Positions 31,055-42,819 are shown, numbered from the stretch's first letter. The stretch: 62,183 nucleotides of DNA from Boothiomyces macroporosus (GCA_027604185.1 JADGKB010000087.1:1-62183), one strand, 5' to 3'. Notes: generated from the sequence alone by a model not told the origin. A program made the numbers and translations.

Positions 31055-33971
31055 ATGGAGGCAAGGGGAATACTAACCATAGAATCACAGCCCGTATTCT
31101 GATCCAGCAGATTACGACCCTTGGAAAACAGTAATACTCGATTTGATATAGCCAAAAGAAAGTTCACCAATAAAGTTTGATTTGACAATTGACGATGGTT
31201 GGAGGAAAGATGATACCAGAACAGTCGCTGAAAAGATAGAGTTGAATACAGGTTTTTGGAATCACGCTTCAGATAAACTTGGGCCTACAATACCGCAGAC
31301 GGAAGAGGGTGTGGGAAATGCAACTGTGGAGGACAAGCAACCAGAGGTTAAATTTGTGGAAGCAGAAATTACACCGCCTAAACAAGCAGAACCTGGAAAC
31401 TTGGAGATAAAGGAAGATGAAGTGAAAACACCCTCGCCAGTAAAGCAGAAAACTAAAAATGTTACAATCCAAGAAAAGCTGGATCAAACTGCATCACCTA
31501 TTTCTGAATCTGTTCCCAAAACTCCCACTAGCAGAAAAAAGTTGAATACACCAGTAATTTATTCTTGATGTAGTCAAAATCTCAGTCTCTTTCAGACATT
31601 CAGCAAGTATTCACGGATCCTCAAAAGATTGCATACGTTGGATTATGTTACTTGTCTATATTCAATTATAAAAAGCAGCGCTTGGAAGGGTTCAAGCAAG
31701 CAAAGAATTCTTATGATAAATGGGCGGAAAAGTTTATGGAAAAGCTTTATGTTTACTTGGAACTTGTTCCAGAAGGTAGCCTTACCTTAATGTAGAACGG
31801 TTAATGATTGAAAGTCTGGCGGCGCATGGATTACTTGTGGAGGACTTGTCAAAAGGATTGTTGGATGATACTAAAAAAGCAGCTACTTTAATGGAAAAGC
31901 AGGCAATCGAAAAGCCAGGAAAGAGAGATGCGATCCCATCAGATATTCGATATACCATTTTAACCCACTTGTTTTTATTAGCGATATCTGATGGATTTTA
32001 TGATGCTAGAACTCGAACATTATTGAGGGAAATCGCTAAAGATTTGGAAATCCCATATCAAGATGTAGTTCATATTGAGCAGTTTATTGGGGATGAGTTA
32101 CGTTTGTATGATGAATCTGCGCAGGTTAAACATGACGATTCTGTCGTTGGAGAAAGAAACAAGGTTGAGGCGAGCGGGCGATGGCTGTATGCTGGAGTAG
32201 CAACGGTTTGCGGTGGTGCAATCATTGGGCTGACTGCTGGATTAGCCGCTCCATTTATAGGTGCTGGTATCGGTGCTGCACTAACCACGTTTGGTGCAAA
32301 TGCTGCCATTGGAACAGGTGTAGGTGCATTCATGGCTAGTACTGGAGGTGTCGCTTTAATTACTTCTGGTGGTGTGTTAACCGGAGGAGGTGATTCATTC
32401 CTAAATTAGGCATGTCTGGTATGAAAATGATGAAAAGAACCAAAGGAATTGAAGAATTTGAATTTCTTGGATTGAGCGATGCTCTTCAGCAAATTGAAGA
32501 ACATCGCGCTACCCGTTTGGCAGAAAGAAGAAAGGCCCAAAAGCTTGATGATCAGCAGAAAAGAGAAGCAAGAAAACAATCACCACAAAAGGAAGATCCT
32601 CACCAAGAGAAAGATGTTGAGACCTTGTGGGAATTAGATTCTTTGTCGTCAGAAGGAAATAGTTTGGATATACAGAGAAAGGAAAAGCCTGAAGCTGCTG
32701 CACTTGAAGAGAATGAAAGCCCAATGCTATCTCCTGCCACTACTACTGATGAAGAGAGGAATAAAGGAAGACAAACAAATGTATTGATAACAGTCGCAGG
32801 CTGGGTACCATACGACCGAGATGATCACACCATACCATATTCAACCATTATACCTGGAGAGAATGGCGATCAATATGCTGTAATCTGGGAAACAAAGGTT
32901 TTGCAAGAATTAGGATCTTTGCTAACTATATTAATTAGCGAAATCGCTTCGTTCATCTTCCAGCAAGGGTTGCAAGCTACCATTCTTCCGATTTTAATGT
33001 CTGCCCTTACTGGACCAATGTGGTTGATCAAACTGACATATTTAGTGGATAATCCATGGGGGAACGCGTTAACCAAGGCAGAAAAAGCTGGGCGACTACT
33101 GGCGGATACCCTGATTGGACAGGTTCAAAACAATCGTCCGGTAACTTTGGTTGGGTTTTCGCTAGGCGCTCGTCTAATTTACTTTTGTTTATTAGAGCTA
33201 GCAAAGAAAGAAGCATTTGGCATTATTGAAAACGTATGCATGTTTGGAACGCCTTGTGTAGCAAACAACAAAGAATGGCTTCAAATATCTTCCGTAGTAT
33301 CCGGTAGAATTGTGAATGGTTATACGTCGAATGATATGTTGCTTGGAGTACTGTACAGAGCTTCTACAGCACTGTATAAAGATGTCCCTGGGCTATCAAA
33401 AGTGCTTAATGTTCCAGGTGTTGAAAATGTAGACTTGACGGAAATAGTAAATGGCCACATGGAATACAGATCCAACCTTCCAAAGATTCTCAAACATGTT
33501 GGCTTTAGTATCTCTTCCGAAGAATTTTTTGATCAAGATAAAGAAATAGCAGACTTTAAAGAAGAAGTTGAGTCAATCAAGAAACAAAGAATCGAACGTC
33601 GAAAAGCAGAATATGAACAAAAACAAAAAGAAAAGCAACAGCAAGTCGAAAAAAAGAAATTGGAACAGCAAGAAAAGAAAATATTTAAACCACAGACCAC
33701 TGCTGCGGTTGTTACAGAAGATGAGCTTGTTAGTGACGAATTAGCGCAAATGAAAGCAGTAGAGGCAATGATGTCCGAGTACTGGCAACCAAGAGAAATC
33801 ACATCCACCCTACCTCCACTTGTAATTGACTTGAAACAAAAACAAGCTAGTACTATTCCTCCAACAGAAGCCGGTGATCCTCCACAAACCGATCCTGTTC
33901 CAGAAGTAAAAAAAGTACAAGAAATTGACGTTGGGTTTGAATCAGATATATCTGAGCTTTCGGATTTTTAA
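31055..33971 (+). CDS. MIL1/TMCO4-like DUF726 alpha/beta-hydrolase membrane protein
   Basis: The spliced protein is 937 aa. A polar N-terminus (MENHSPYSDPADYDPWKTPK) leads to a helical part and a Gly/Ala-rich membrane segment (GAIIGLTAGLAAPFIGAGIG, MASTGGVALITSGGVL). A DUF726 hydrolase core follows (TNVLITVAGWVPYDRDDH, PVTLVGFSLGARLIYFCLLE with a GFSLGAR nucleophile elbow, CMFGTPCV). The C-terminus is Lys/Gln/Glu-rich. Yeast Mil1 (YFL034W) and human TMCO4 share this plan. Mil1 interacts with AP-1 adaptors, so a trafficking role is possible here. Introns are 31061-31082 (GC-AG), 31131-31151, 31554-31573, 31776-31795 and 32390-32409. The first exon is only MetGlu and is the least certain part. 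Confidence 0.85.
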
Positions 33972-33994
33972 TATACTATAATTTTATTTGAACA

Positions 33995-34980
33995 TTATTG
34001 TCCTGGTTGCATTGCAGAATCAGAAATCAGTTTATGTATAATTCCATAGAATCCTTTAAAGTGAGCAATGTAATAATCAACAGCAGGTTTGTTTCCTAAT
34101 GGAAACCTAATTGTATCACCATCAATTGCCGTTCCTTCCTGCGTCCCCCACCTTAAAACTCCTTCATACTGGCCACCATCCAATTCATAAACATTCAGAA
34201 TAGAGTAAATACGATCTAAATTAATATTGACTACTCTTTTCAGAATGAGATTCAAATCGGAGCGTACGTACAATCTTTCTGTTTAGATTGTATTGTAAAA
34301 CTTTACGAGCTAGGTTAATTTAAAGTACTTGATATTCCCTGAACGTTAATCTTGATCTTGTTCTTGTCTCCTAATCCAATCAACTGCTCTTCACTTGCCA
34401 TCTTTTGCTTTTGCCTCCAGTCCTCCACAAAGGCCAACTGAGAGAACCTTGGATAGAAAGCCACATCTTTAGATTTATCCATAAGCAGCATTAGCTTGGC
34501 ACTTTCTTTACGCTTAGTTTCTTCCACTTGTTTATCATCAAAGTTGGAAACACGCTTTCTTTTCAGATTATACTTTCTTGTGTTGTATTCTCTTTGGGTA
34601 TTGATAATAGCTGCAGCTGGCGAAGGGTTTAAATTCAATTGAAAGGTATTTACAAGTATTTGAGCTTCAATGTGATTTTTGAAATCCTCTGTCCATTCCA
34701 CAGTTTTCAGTTGTTCGACATCAGCTAAAATACTTTCCGAAGTTGGCTCAAGATAAAGTTTTTTCGTTATTGAAGGTTCATATCTGTAATCTGTGACTTG
34801 GACTTTTAGCCTTCCAGATTCAAAATGATCGCCCAAGTACTGCGATAACTCAGGTGGTATTTCCAGTCTGTTTATTCCATCGATTAAGCATTTCAGTGGT
34901 CCATGGTATTGATGAGTGGTTTCATTATCTTGAATAGTAAAGTGTGATTTGTACAAGTTCACCTTGAATGGCTCCTGCAT
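33995..34980 (-). CDS. SPT20: SAGA complex subunit SPT20 (start unresolved)
   Basis: The spliced frame gives 315 aa from Met 34980. The Spt20 signature is present: PFKVNLYKSHFTIQ, HGPLKCLIDGINRLEIPPEL, RLKVQVTDYRYEPSITKKLY, then RTLRFESHSEKNRIYSILNV and YEGVLRWGTQEGTAIDGDTI. Spt20 holds the SAGA coactivator together. Introns of 19 nt occur at 34310-34328 and 34216-34234. Removing both is required to join the N- and C-terminal conserved blocks. The frame stays open upstream to about 35058 (YYARENLQPCRNSPIEIF) without an ATG, and only ~85 bp remain before the neighbouring gene, so a short 5' exon or a non-obvious start is likely. Confidence 0.88.
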
Positions 34981-35137
34981 TTTAGATTTGAAAGGGAAAA
35001 TTTCAATAGGCGAATTCCTACATGGTTGTAGATTCTCTCTTGCATAATACAAAGACCACTCGCATTAATTACTCTATTCGGTTAGAAAAAAGTTTATACA
35101 GTATATACCAAACCAGTTAATGATTTATTTTCACATG

Positions 35138-35932
35138 CTAATTAATAGAGTCATAAGTGGCCAACAGTTCTTGCTCAACTCCTCTTTCCAGTATGGTACA
35201 CGTTACCAATGCCATCCCATGTATTATCCTTGATTCGGGCGAATATGGCAAGTTGGGGATATATTTCCTCCATTCTGATCTCCAAGTATCTTCAATTACA
35301 AATTCATTATATACAACATTATTATGTTCATTTCCATTGTTGATTAGCTGTCCAACGTTCCAAGAACTTACAGGACCAATCTCTCGTAAAACTAACCAAC
35401 TTTTGTCATATTGGATTTGATTCCACCTCCACTCTCTATTCCAAATACTCTTGTACATGTAAGCGGATAGCCCAGTATGCTTCCCATCGATAAATAATCC
35501 ATTTTTACGCCTAATTATGTATCTGTTGTTGATGGATGGGAAAAGTATCGGGTCTGTTTGGCCATATATTAATCCAGGATATAATGCAACCACTGTTCCG
35601 GGAGGTAAATCAAAAAATGGTTTGATGAACAGTCCAAGGTCCGCGTTTGGAAGTAGACTTTGTTTGACAAATAGTTCGAATGGCGGTGGGCAGTTGATAT
35701 ATCCCTCAATCTGCTCTACCACGTTCTCGGATGGAATTCCCTTGTATATCGGCTGGTTGGATTTGGATGGAAAGAATGCCATCTGCACCCTTTTCATTGG
35801 GTAAAATCGATTCCAAAATGAAGACATAAACTTTTTTATGCGATTCAAACACAGATAATGCAGCCACTTGCACTGTAAACTTGCATATTGAGAGTCAAGG
35901 TTTGCGCTGGGCAAAGAGATGACAGCGCTCAT
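35138..35932 (-). CDS. SETD9-like SET-domain protein
   Basis: A single exon encodes 264 aa. The C-terminal two thirds are SET-like in the SETD9 manner: LGLFIKPFFDLPPGTVVALY, PGLIYGQTDPILFPSINNRY, NGLFIDGKHTGLS, SWNVGQLINNGNEHNNVVYN and GVEQELLATYDSI. The order and wording match animal SETD9, a little-studied putative methyltransferase. The usual N-H-S block appears as INNGNEHN. The basic N-terminus (WLHYLCLNRIKKFMSSFWNR) might target mitochondria, but this is a guess. Divergent to RPL35, with about 257 bp between starts. Confidence 0.85.
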   Translation of the reverse strand: MSAVISLPSANLDSQYASLQCKWLHYLCLNRIKKFMSSFWNRFYPMKRVQMAFFPSKSNQPIYKGIPSENVVEQIEGYINCPPPFELFVKQSLLPNADLGLFIKPFFDLPPGTVVALYPGLIYGQTDPILFPSINNRYIIRRKNGLFIDGKHTGLSAYMYKSIWNREWRWNQIQYDKSWLVLREIGPVSSWNVGQLINNGNEHNNVVYNEFVIEDTWRSEWRKYIPNLPYSPESRIIHGMALVTCTILERGVEQELLATYDSIN

Positions 35933-36113
35933 TAACAGTGTACCAGAGTGTCAGTACTCTCACCATTGATAAACAACAGAAAGATAATCACCACAAAAGT
36001 TCAATCTTAAATTCCTCAAGACACCAATATTTGCAATATCAATGTGATAGCCAGCAGCACAAGTTAGGTTTCAACCACCAGCAATTTCAAGGCCAGAAAT
36101 TTTCAAATATCAC

Positions 36114-36128
36114 TAGGGTTAGGGTTAG
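36114..36128 (+). promoter_or_regulatory. Double TTAGGG motif upstream of RPL35
   Basis: The sequence TAGGGTTAGGGTTAG lies 62 bp before the RPL35 ATG, in the divergent promoter shared with the SETD9-like gene. In several fungi, TTAGGG elements bound by Tbf1-type Myb proteins drive ribosomal-protein genes. Two copies are too few to call a telomere remnant. A regulatory role is inferred from position. Confidence 0.6.
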
Positions 36129-36189
36129 AATTCTCCGAAAGTGGCTTCTTGAAAAAAAAAACTTGAACGTCAAAACTTTACATTTTCAA

Positions 36190-36654
36190 ATGGTAAATAC
36201 ACAGCGCAAAAGAATGAATTCAGTTCAACAGGATTCATTTTCATAGGGAGCAACTAACCACTAGACCCACGTCAAAGCTTACGAACTCAGAGAAAAGACC
36301 AAAGCTGAACTCACTTCTCAATTGGAAGACTTAAAGAAAGAATTAGTATCTCTCAGAGTTAAAAGATCTGTTGGAGGAGCTGCACCAAAGTTCGCAAAGA
36401 TGTAAATAGAAATTAATCATAGTGGAATTGTCCGCAAATCCATTGCCCGTGTATTGACCGTAATGTCCCACAACCAAAGAGAACAATTACGTTTGTTTTA
36501 TAAGGGTAAGAAGTATGTCCCACTCGACTTGCGTGCAAAGAAGACCCGTGCTATCCGTCGCCGTTTGACTGCTGATGAAGCCGGAAAGAAGACCTTGAAA
36601 CAAATCAAAAAGGAAACTCACTTCCCACAACGCAAATACGCTATTAAAGCTTAA
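36190..36654 (+). CDS. RPL35: 60S ribosomal protein uL29 (L35)
   Basis: The spliced protein is 123 aa and aligns over its whole length with eukaryotic L35: [72 protein letters not shown], ending [10 protein letters not shown]. The protein sits near the exit tunnel of the large subunit. The first exon is just the ATG, followed by a 72-nt intron (36193-36264) with CTAAC shortly before CTAG. The second intron, at 36402-36422, is 21 nt. A long first intron right after the start codon is usual for fungal ribosomal-protein genes and is exceptional in this window. Confidence 0.95.
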
Positions 36655-36753
36655 TTGTTTTTATATAAAAGATTTGGGAATTTCAAAATAGTGTATGGAT
36701 TGGATACAATTATTCTTATGAGAGTTGTGCATGCATTTTATGAGATGTTTTAT

Positions 36754-38101
36754 TTAAAGCTTGGCACGACGTTCATAATGGCTTCGCAAAGTATTTGCTC
36801 TTTTCATTTCATCACGAGCAATCTGTCTGCGGTGCACCTCATCTGGACCATCAGCAATACGCAGAGTTCTCATCATTGCATACATGTTTGCTAATGGGAA
36901 AACTTGAGAAACACCAGCCCCGCCATGAACCTGAATTGCTCTGTCAAGCACATTCAAAGTCATTTGGGGTACAATGACTTTTGCCATTGCAATTTCTTTC
37001 ATTGCTTTCTTTGGACCTTCCTTATCCATTCTAGCAGCAGCAGTGAGTACAAGCAAACGGGCTAAATAAGTCCCATCTTACCTTGATCAATTTCCAACCT
37101 GGATTGACAAACTGTATCCATTGCAGTACCATGTTCACCCAATAGTTTACCAAAGGCACGCTTCTTTGGATCAGTTAGTCTCAAAATGTGATATTCCAAT
37201 GCACGTTCAGCCATACCAATAGATCGCATACAATGATGAATTCTACCGGGGCCAAGTCTACCTTGCATAATTTCAAACCCGCGTCCTTCGCCAAGTACAA
37301 TATTCTTTGCAGGAACACGAACGTTATCAAAGTCAATTTCCATATGTCCATGAGGTCTACCGTTAATGTTTACTTACGCATCATCGTAGCCGAATACCAT
37401 CATAGGTCTAACAATTGTAATTCCTTTTGTGTTTGCAGGCACGAGAATAATACTTTGCTGCTTGTGTATGAGCTTATTTTTAGGATCAGTTTTTCCCATT
37501 ACTACATAGACTGCGCATCTTGGGTCACCAGCACCACTAAATTAGTAGAGGCTACCTAATCCACCATTTACGTCCATTGAGAACATATTCATCGCCATCT
37601 CTGACAATGCTTAATTCGATATTGGTCGCATCTGATGAAGCAACACCAGGTTCAGTCATTGCAAATGCAGATCGAATCTTGCCCTCCATCAGCGGCTTCA
37701 ACCACTGTTCCTTTTGTTCTTCATTCCCATACTTTGCCAACACTTCCATATTCCCAGTATCTATATAATCAGAAACTATTAATACCTGGCGCAGCTGTAT
37801 TCGTAGCTTCAGGAGCTAGATGAGATCGACCAATAATTTCACATAAAACAGCGTATTCCAGATTAGTAAATCCTGGCCCTTCCTTGTAATACTTTGGAAG
37901 AAAGAAATTCCATAACCCCAACTTTCTCGCTTTGATTTTAAGTTCTTCAATAACTGGTGGAACATAGTTCCATCGATCTTTGCCGATCTTTGTTTGCGCA
38001 TGGTAAACTTGCTCGGCAGGGATACATTCAAATTCAACGAAATCGGTAAGGACTTTTTTGATTTCTTGGACTTTTGGACTGAGCTCGAATAGTGAATTCA
38101 T
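36754..38101 (-). CDS. Peroxisomal acyl-CoA dehydrogenase (ACAD10/11-like) ending in AKL
   Basis: The spliced enzyme is 420 aa. It reads as a full acyl-CoA dehydrogenase: [120 protein letters not shown]. The wording is that of the ACAD10/11 and fungal peroxisomal type. The C-terminal tripeptide AKL is a PTS1 variant, so a peroxisomal location is likely. Introns are 37761-37785 (25), 37537-37555 (19), 37357-37377 (21) and 37062-37081 (20). With the PTS2 thiolase at 12072-13361 it gives this window two steps of peroxisomal beta-oxidation. Confidence 0.94.
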
Positions 38102-38310
38102 TGGAAAGAATTATGCGGCCGTGTATTTGTCTTGGGATCAATCCCACTCGCCCGAACTAGAGCCAAAGCATAATTACTCATAAGCGATTAGAACGCAAAT
38201 CATATGAAAATCGACAGTATTTGAAGGTATCAATCCGTATTCAAATGAACCAAATGGATTCCGTATCAGAATTCGCAGTAGACACAGGAAAGTAGATAAT
38301 TGTTTATTCC

Positions 38311-39199
38311 TTAAATCTTGTTCAACTTTTCAGCAATCGCCAATTGGGTTTTGGTTAGCTCTGCCAAGTATGAAACCATCATCAAATCACCGTTATGCAC
38401 ATTAAACACCTTTTCAAAGACTTGCGGATCTAATTTTGGGACTAGTGATATAGTGTCCAGCAGGTATCTGCCAACCTTTGAATCAGCTTCAATTTCACCC
38501 GCCTATCATTAATATCAAGTACCAAGACTTGGGATACGTAGCCATCGAGTGTGCTCAGAGTAGCACTGATTTCCTTTAATATTATCTCAAGTCTTTCCAC
38601 TTGAGTATGATTAGTGGCTTCGGAAGCAGCAATAGATTTCACCAGGTTTACTACGTTAGAAAAATATTACATCCTTCAATTTCTTGCTTATTGGCTTCAG
38701 TAAAGCACGGGATCTCCAAAAACATTGTTCCTTGACTAGATAATCCAATAGGAGAGCTGACGAATGCTTTAATTGGGAATTCAAGTGAATTTGCCAATGA
38801 TTCAACATCCACATTCAAGTACACCGCTTGCTTGTCCCCAGTCTCATCACTGATGTCCTTGTGGATATCTTGTGCGCCGTTGATTATCCCGCTTCCAACA
38901 GTATACCATCCAACAATAACTTGTTGCGGATTGACTTGCAAATGCAACAGATATAAGCGCCCCAATTCTTCATGATCGATTGGAACGGTTTCAGAGTATT
39001 TCAATGGAAAACTGTTTTCTATTCTAATGTGATTTTGATTAGAGTGTCTGTATCCCAACAAAACACCGATAATTTGCTCCCCTGCTGGGTGTCTGGTGCA
39101 GCTGTCAATGATTGAAAGTAAGACTACAGGTGAAACATGAACTGCTTGAGTTGATGCTGTGGACAATTGGTTATGTGGAAATTCCAGGTTTAACACCAT
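38311..39199 (-). CDS. Translation initiation factor eIF3 subunit f (MPN domain)
   Basis: The spliced protein is 282 aa. The MPN domain shows VHVSPVVLLSIIDSCTRHPA, QIIGVLLGYRHSNQNHIRIE, PQQVIVGWYTVGSG, but lacks the JAMM His-x-His and Asp metal set, as expected for the non-catalytic eIF3f. The C-terminal part (DPQVFEKVFNVHNGDLMMVS, YLAELTKTQLAIAEKLNKI) also matches. Introns of 20 nt lie at 38651-38670 and 38503-38522. The Met at 39199 follows an A-rich leader. An upstream in-frame ATG (39361) would add 54 non-conserved residues. Confidence 0.93.
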
Positions 39200-39430
39200 T
39201 TTTTCTTTTTTTGAGTGAAAAAAATCAACCCAAAAATCACAGAGTTGAAAGAAGGGGATGAGGGCTTTTGAAGTGTAATGCTGCTTCCAAAGGCATTTGG
39301 ACTCGCGATGCGAGCAGTTATTGTCAAGCGACTTGTTTAATCTCTCTGATGAATCATTCATCGGAATGTTAAAATTATGTCTGCTATAAATTAGACATCC
39401 AAATGAAGCCCTGTAAAAGATCGAATATTT

Positions 39431-40119
<689 letters not shown>

Positions 40120-40229
40120 TTTTGATTGCGAAAAAATTGAGTTGAAAAAATGGAAAATTCCAACTCCAGGATTATTGAAAACAGTCACCGCTCTAAACAA
40201 ACTCGCATAATATAGACATTATATCTTTA

Positions 40230-41708
40230 TTAGATCGCAAAGAGACAATCTACGCAGCAAGAGGTACATTCAGGGTCAAATAGACATTGTGGGATTGGGC
40301 ATTCACCTTCATTTGGTGGCTCTTCTGGTTCTTCAGGCTGTGGAAGCGGTTCTTTTGGTTCTTTATCTGGGAATCCGCCACCAAGTACGTTGTTGTACAA
40401 AAAGTTGTTTGGAGCACCCTTCAAAGGACCAGAGATCTTGTCTTTTGATGATACTTCCTTGATGTAGTCATGGACTTCCTTGACAGTATCAAAGTCGCCT
40501 TCTGCTAGAGCCAAAGCAACAACACCAACTACATGAGGGGTAGCCATTGAGGTACCAGAGATAGTGTTGGTCTTTCCGTTGTTCCATGTGGAAAGAATAT
40601 CTACACCAGGAGCGATGATATCTACACATTTCCCTTTTTCAGAGAAAGAAGCAAGTTGATCATTAACATCTGAAGCAGCGACGGTGATGGCTTCTGGAAC
40701 ACGAGCAGGAGACAATTTGCATGCATCTCTGCCAGAGTTTCCTGCAGCAACTCCAAAGACCAAACCAACTTCGGTGGCAGCCTTTACAGCACGATCTAAA
40801 GCAGCAGAAGCACCCCCACCGAGGGACATGTTTGCGACAGACTTGCGCTTTCCACTGCCATCTCTTGCAGCAGAGTCTTTTGCAGCCCAATCGATACCAG
40901 CAATGACATTGGAAGTAGAGCCAGATCCTTGGTTGTCCAAAACCTTTACAGCAACAAGAGAAACATTTTTAGCGACACCATAAGTTTTTGAACCGATAGT
41001 TCCGGCAACGCTTTTGTTAAGCTGAACTTACTGAGTACCATGGCCATTACCGTCTTTAGTCCCATCGCTAGTAAAGGACTTTCCGACTCTTGCACGACCC
41101 TCAAATTCAGGGTGGCCAACGAAAACACCAGTGTCGATAATGTAGGCGGTTACACCAGCTAAAGGTTAATTTTCACTTACTTCCAGCGGAATCAGGATAA
41201 GTATAAGTGTGGTCAGCTTTTGCAGGGTGATCTCTGGCACTAATACGCTACAGATCAGTTAATAGTTACTGTCAATCCCCAAGAAGGAGACTTTGTCTGA
41301 GTTTCGGAGATGGTCATAATTTTGTCTTGTTCAATAAAAGCAATGTCTTGATGCTTTTGCAAGAGCTTTACGATAAACGATGGGATTCTAATACTGTAAC
41401 CTTTAAAGTCAGGCAGGTGATATTTGTGGATGATTCCAAAAGTATCCCAGAAGCCGTTCATTTCAAAGTAGCCTTCAGTACGGGAGTCTTCTTGAACAGA
41501 AAACAAGCCAGATTTTGGCATAATAGGCTCCATTACAGTTTCAAGCCATTTAAAGTGATTTTTGACTAGGGTTAATTATTTTAGTACGTGTAGCAGGTTG
41601 AATGTCCGGTTTGAATACCACAATATATTGATCAGGCAGCAACTTGCCAGCCAAGTTTTGGAGAGGAGTAGTGAACGCAGTTCCGACCAAGAGTAAATTA
41701 ACAAGCAT
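40230..41708 (-). CDS. Secreted subtilisin-like serine protease (S8, proteinase K type)
   Basis: The spliced precursor is 463 aa. It has a short signal peptide (MLVNLLLVGTAFTTP), an I9-type propeptide (LPDQYIVVFKP up to about SETQTKSPSWGL), and a catalytic domain with Asp in TAYIIDTGVFVGHPEFEG, His in GHGTHVAGTIG and Ser in SGTSMATPHVVGVVALALA. The oxyanion Asn is in GVAAGNSG. A Pro/Glu-rich linker (EPKEPLPQPEEPEEPPNEG) ends in a Cys-rich tail with six cysteines (CPIPQCLFDPECTSCCVDC). Introns are 41566-41587, 41248-41269, 41159-41180 and 41011-41031 (21-22 nt). The Cys tail after the linker suggests attachment to wall or partner, which is inference. Confidence 0.95.
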
Positions 41709-41997
41709 GGTTGAAGAGCGATAAACTTTTACGGCATTTTATAGTGAATCATTGTGGCTTGTACATTGATCAGTCTGTCAAAAGCCCCCTACACACATGA
41801 TAAATCAGCCCTATAGCAAGCAATATGTTAATATACAGGGACCGCAAGCAATGAGTTCCTGATCGTTACCTATATTCTCGTTAATAGATTTTTCCAATAC
41901 TGCTCCTTGTACTGGGAAATTAGTCAATGTTCGCGATCAATAATGGAAAAATGTCGGGTCCACCATCACAGATAAATATCAGAGTAGCAAAAGGTTT

Positions 41998-42444
41998 TTA
42001 TTGGAATAGTTGCTCATAGCGTTCATTATATCGCTTCTTTTCCGCCTCCATTTCGTTCATTTTAGCCTTGAGCCTTTCTGAATGGTCGAGCATTTCTTGT
42101 TTCAACTTTTCAATTCCATCTTCATAAGTATGAAATATCCCGTTAATGGCGGCAGATGATTCCGTAATTTTCCTGATGATTTCAGTCAAAGTTGACAAAT
42201 ATGTGCTTGGAATATTTTGTGGCTCGAGTGTTTCAATGGACGATTCGTCATTTTCGAATGCTAAATCGTCTTGAAACTCGTCCTTGCCATAATCAGGGGA
42301 GCCTGGACTTTGCTTCTCGTAAGGATGAGCAATGGGATTGTATTCCTCCTCCCCATCGTCAAGATCTTTTTCTTCGACAGTAATACCGTGAACACTCATT
42401 TCGTCCACTGAGCACGCAGATTCAGTTTCCCAATTTTGAGCCAT
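41998..42444 (-). CDS. Unknown small acidic protein with C-terminal coiled coil
   Basis: A single-exon 148-aa ORF. The first half is acidic and disordered (EEKDLDDGEEEYNPIAHPYE). The second half is a predicted helix and coiled coil (LSTLTEIIRKITESSAAING, LKQEMLDHSERLKAKMNEME). I recognise no family. It is flanked by about 290 bp of non-coding DNA on the subtilisin side and 130 bp on the other. Confidence 0.65.
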   Translation of the reverse strand: MAQNWETESACSVDEMSVHGITVEEKDLDDGEEEYNPIAHPYEKQSPGSPDYGKDEFQDDLAFENDESSIETLEPQNIPSTYLSTLTEIIRKITESSAAINGIFHTYEDGIEKLKQEMLDHSERLKAKMNEMEAEKKRYNERYEQLFQ

Positions 42445-42574
42445 GGCATTGAAGAGATTCGTGGGTATTTATAGTAGCTTTCGCATAAAGATAAACTCTA
42501 ATCCACATGAACATAACCTTATTTCCACCTGATTGGATGATTTGAAATTAAAAAGTCAAAGTGATTTATTTACA

Positions 42575-42778
42575 TTACTGATATATAGGTGGTTGAATCC
42601 TTCCTATGAAGCCCGGCTTGATTTCTCCTATTCTTTGGAAGGCATACAGCATTTCTAACATTGACATTCCAACCCTTAGAAACATAAAGACTTGCAATAT
42701 TAAAAGCTCTGTACAACAATCCTCATCTTCAAAGTATTCTGTGATGTAATTGTATATTTTGTTTAGCATTTTGAGCAT
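42575..42778 (-). CDS. Possible small protein of 67 aa, unknown
   Basis: The ORF begins MLKMLNKIYNYITEYFEDED and has a hydrophobic middle (LLILQVFMFLRVGMSMLEML) and a Pro/Gly end (IGEIKPGFIGRIQPPIYQ). No homolog is recalled. It follows a 239-bp non-coding region with CCAAT-like and palindromic motifs that would be its promoter. Composition is plausible, but the short length makes it uncertain. Confidence 0.4.
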   Translation of the reverse strand: MLKMLNKIYNYITEYFEDEDCCTELLILQVFMFLRVGMSMLEMLYAFQRIGEIKPGFIGRIQPPIYQ

Positions 42779-42819
42779 GCAGATGAGATTGGCTTTTATC
42801 CTATTTAATTTGTTTTAGA

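Noticed and set aside
31061..31082. Alternative start of the MIL1-like gene without the GC-AG intron
   Set aside because: Without this splice no ATG is in frame with the conserved N-terminal segment, so I kept the two-residue first exon while marking it as uncertain.
36114..36128. Interstitial telomere remnant
   Set aside because: Only about two TTAGGG units are present, in a promoter position, which is too little for a telomere relic.
35938..36246. 102-aa plus-strand ORF upstream of RPL35
   Set aside because: It lies in the divergent promoter, has low-complexity polar composition, spans the TTAGGG motif and the RPL35 ATG and intron, and reads as a chance frame.
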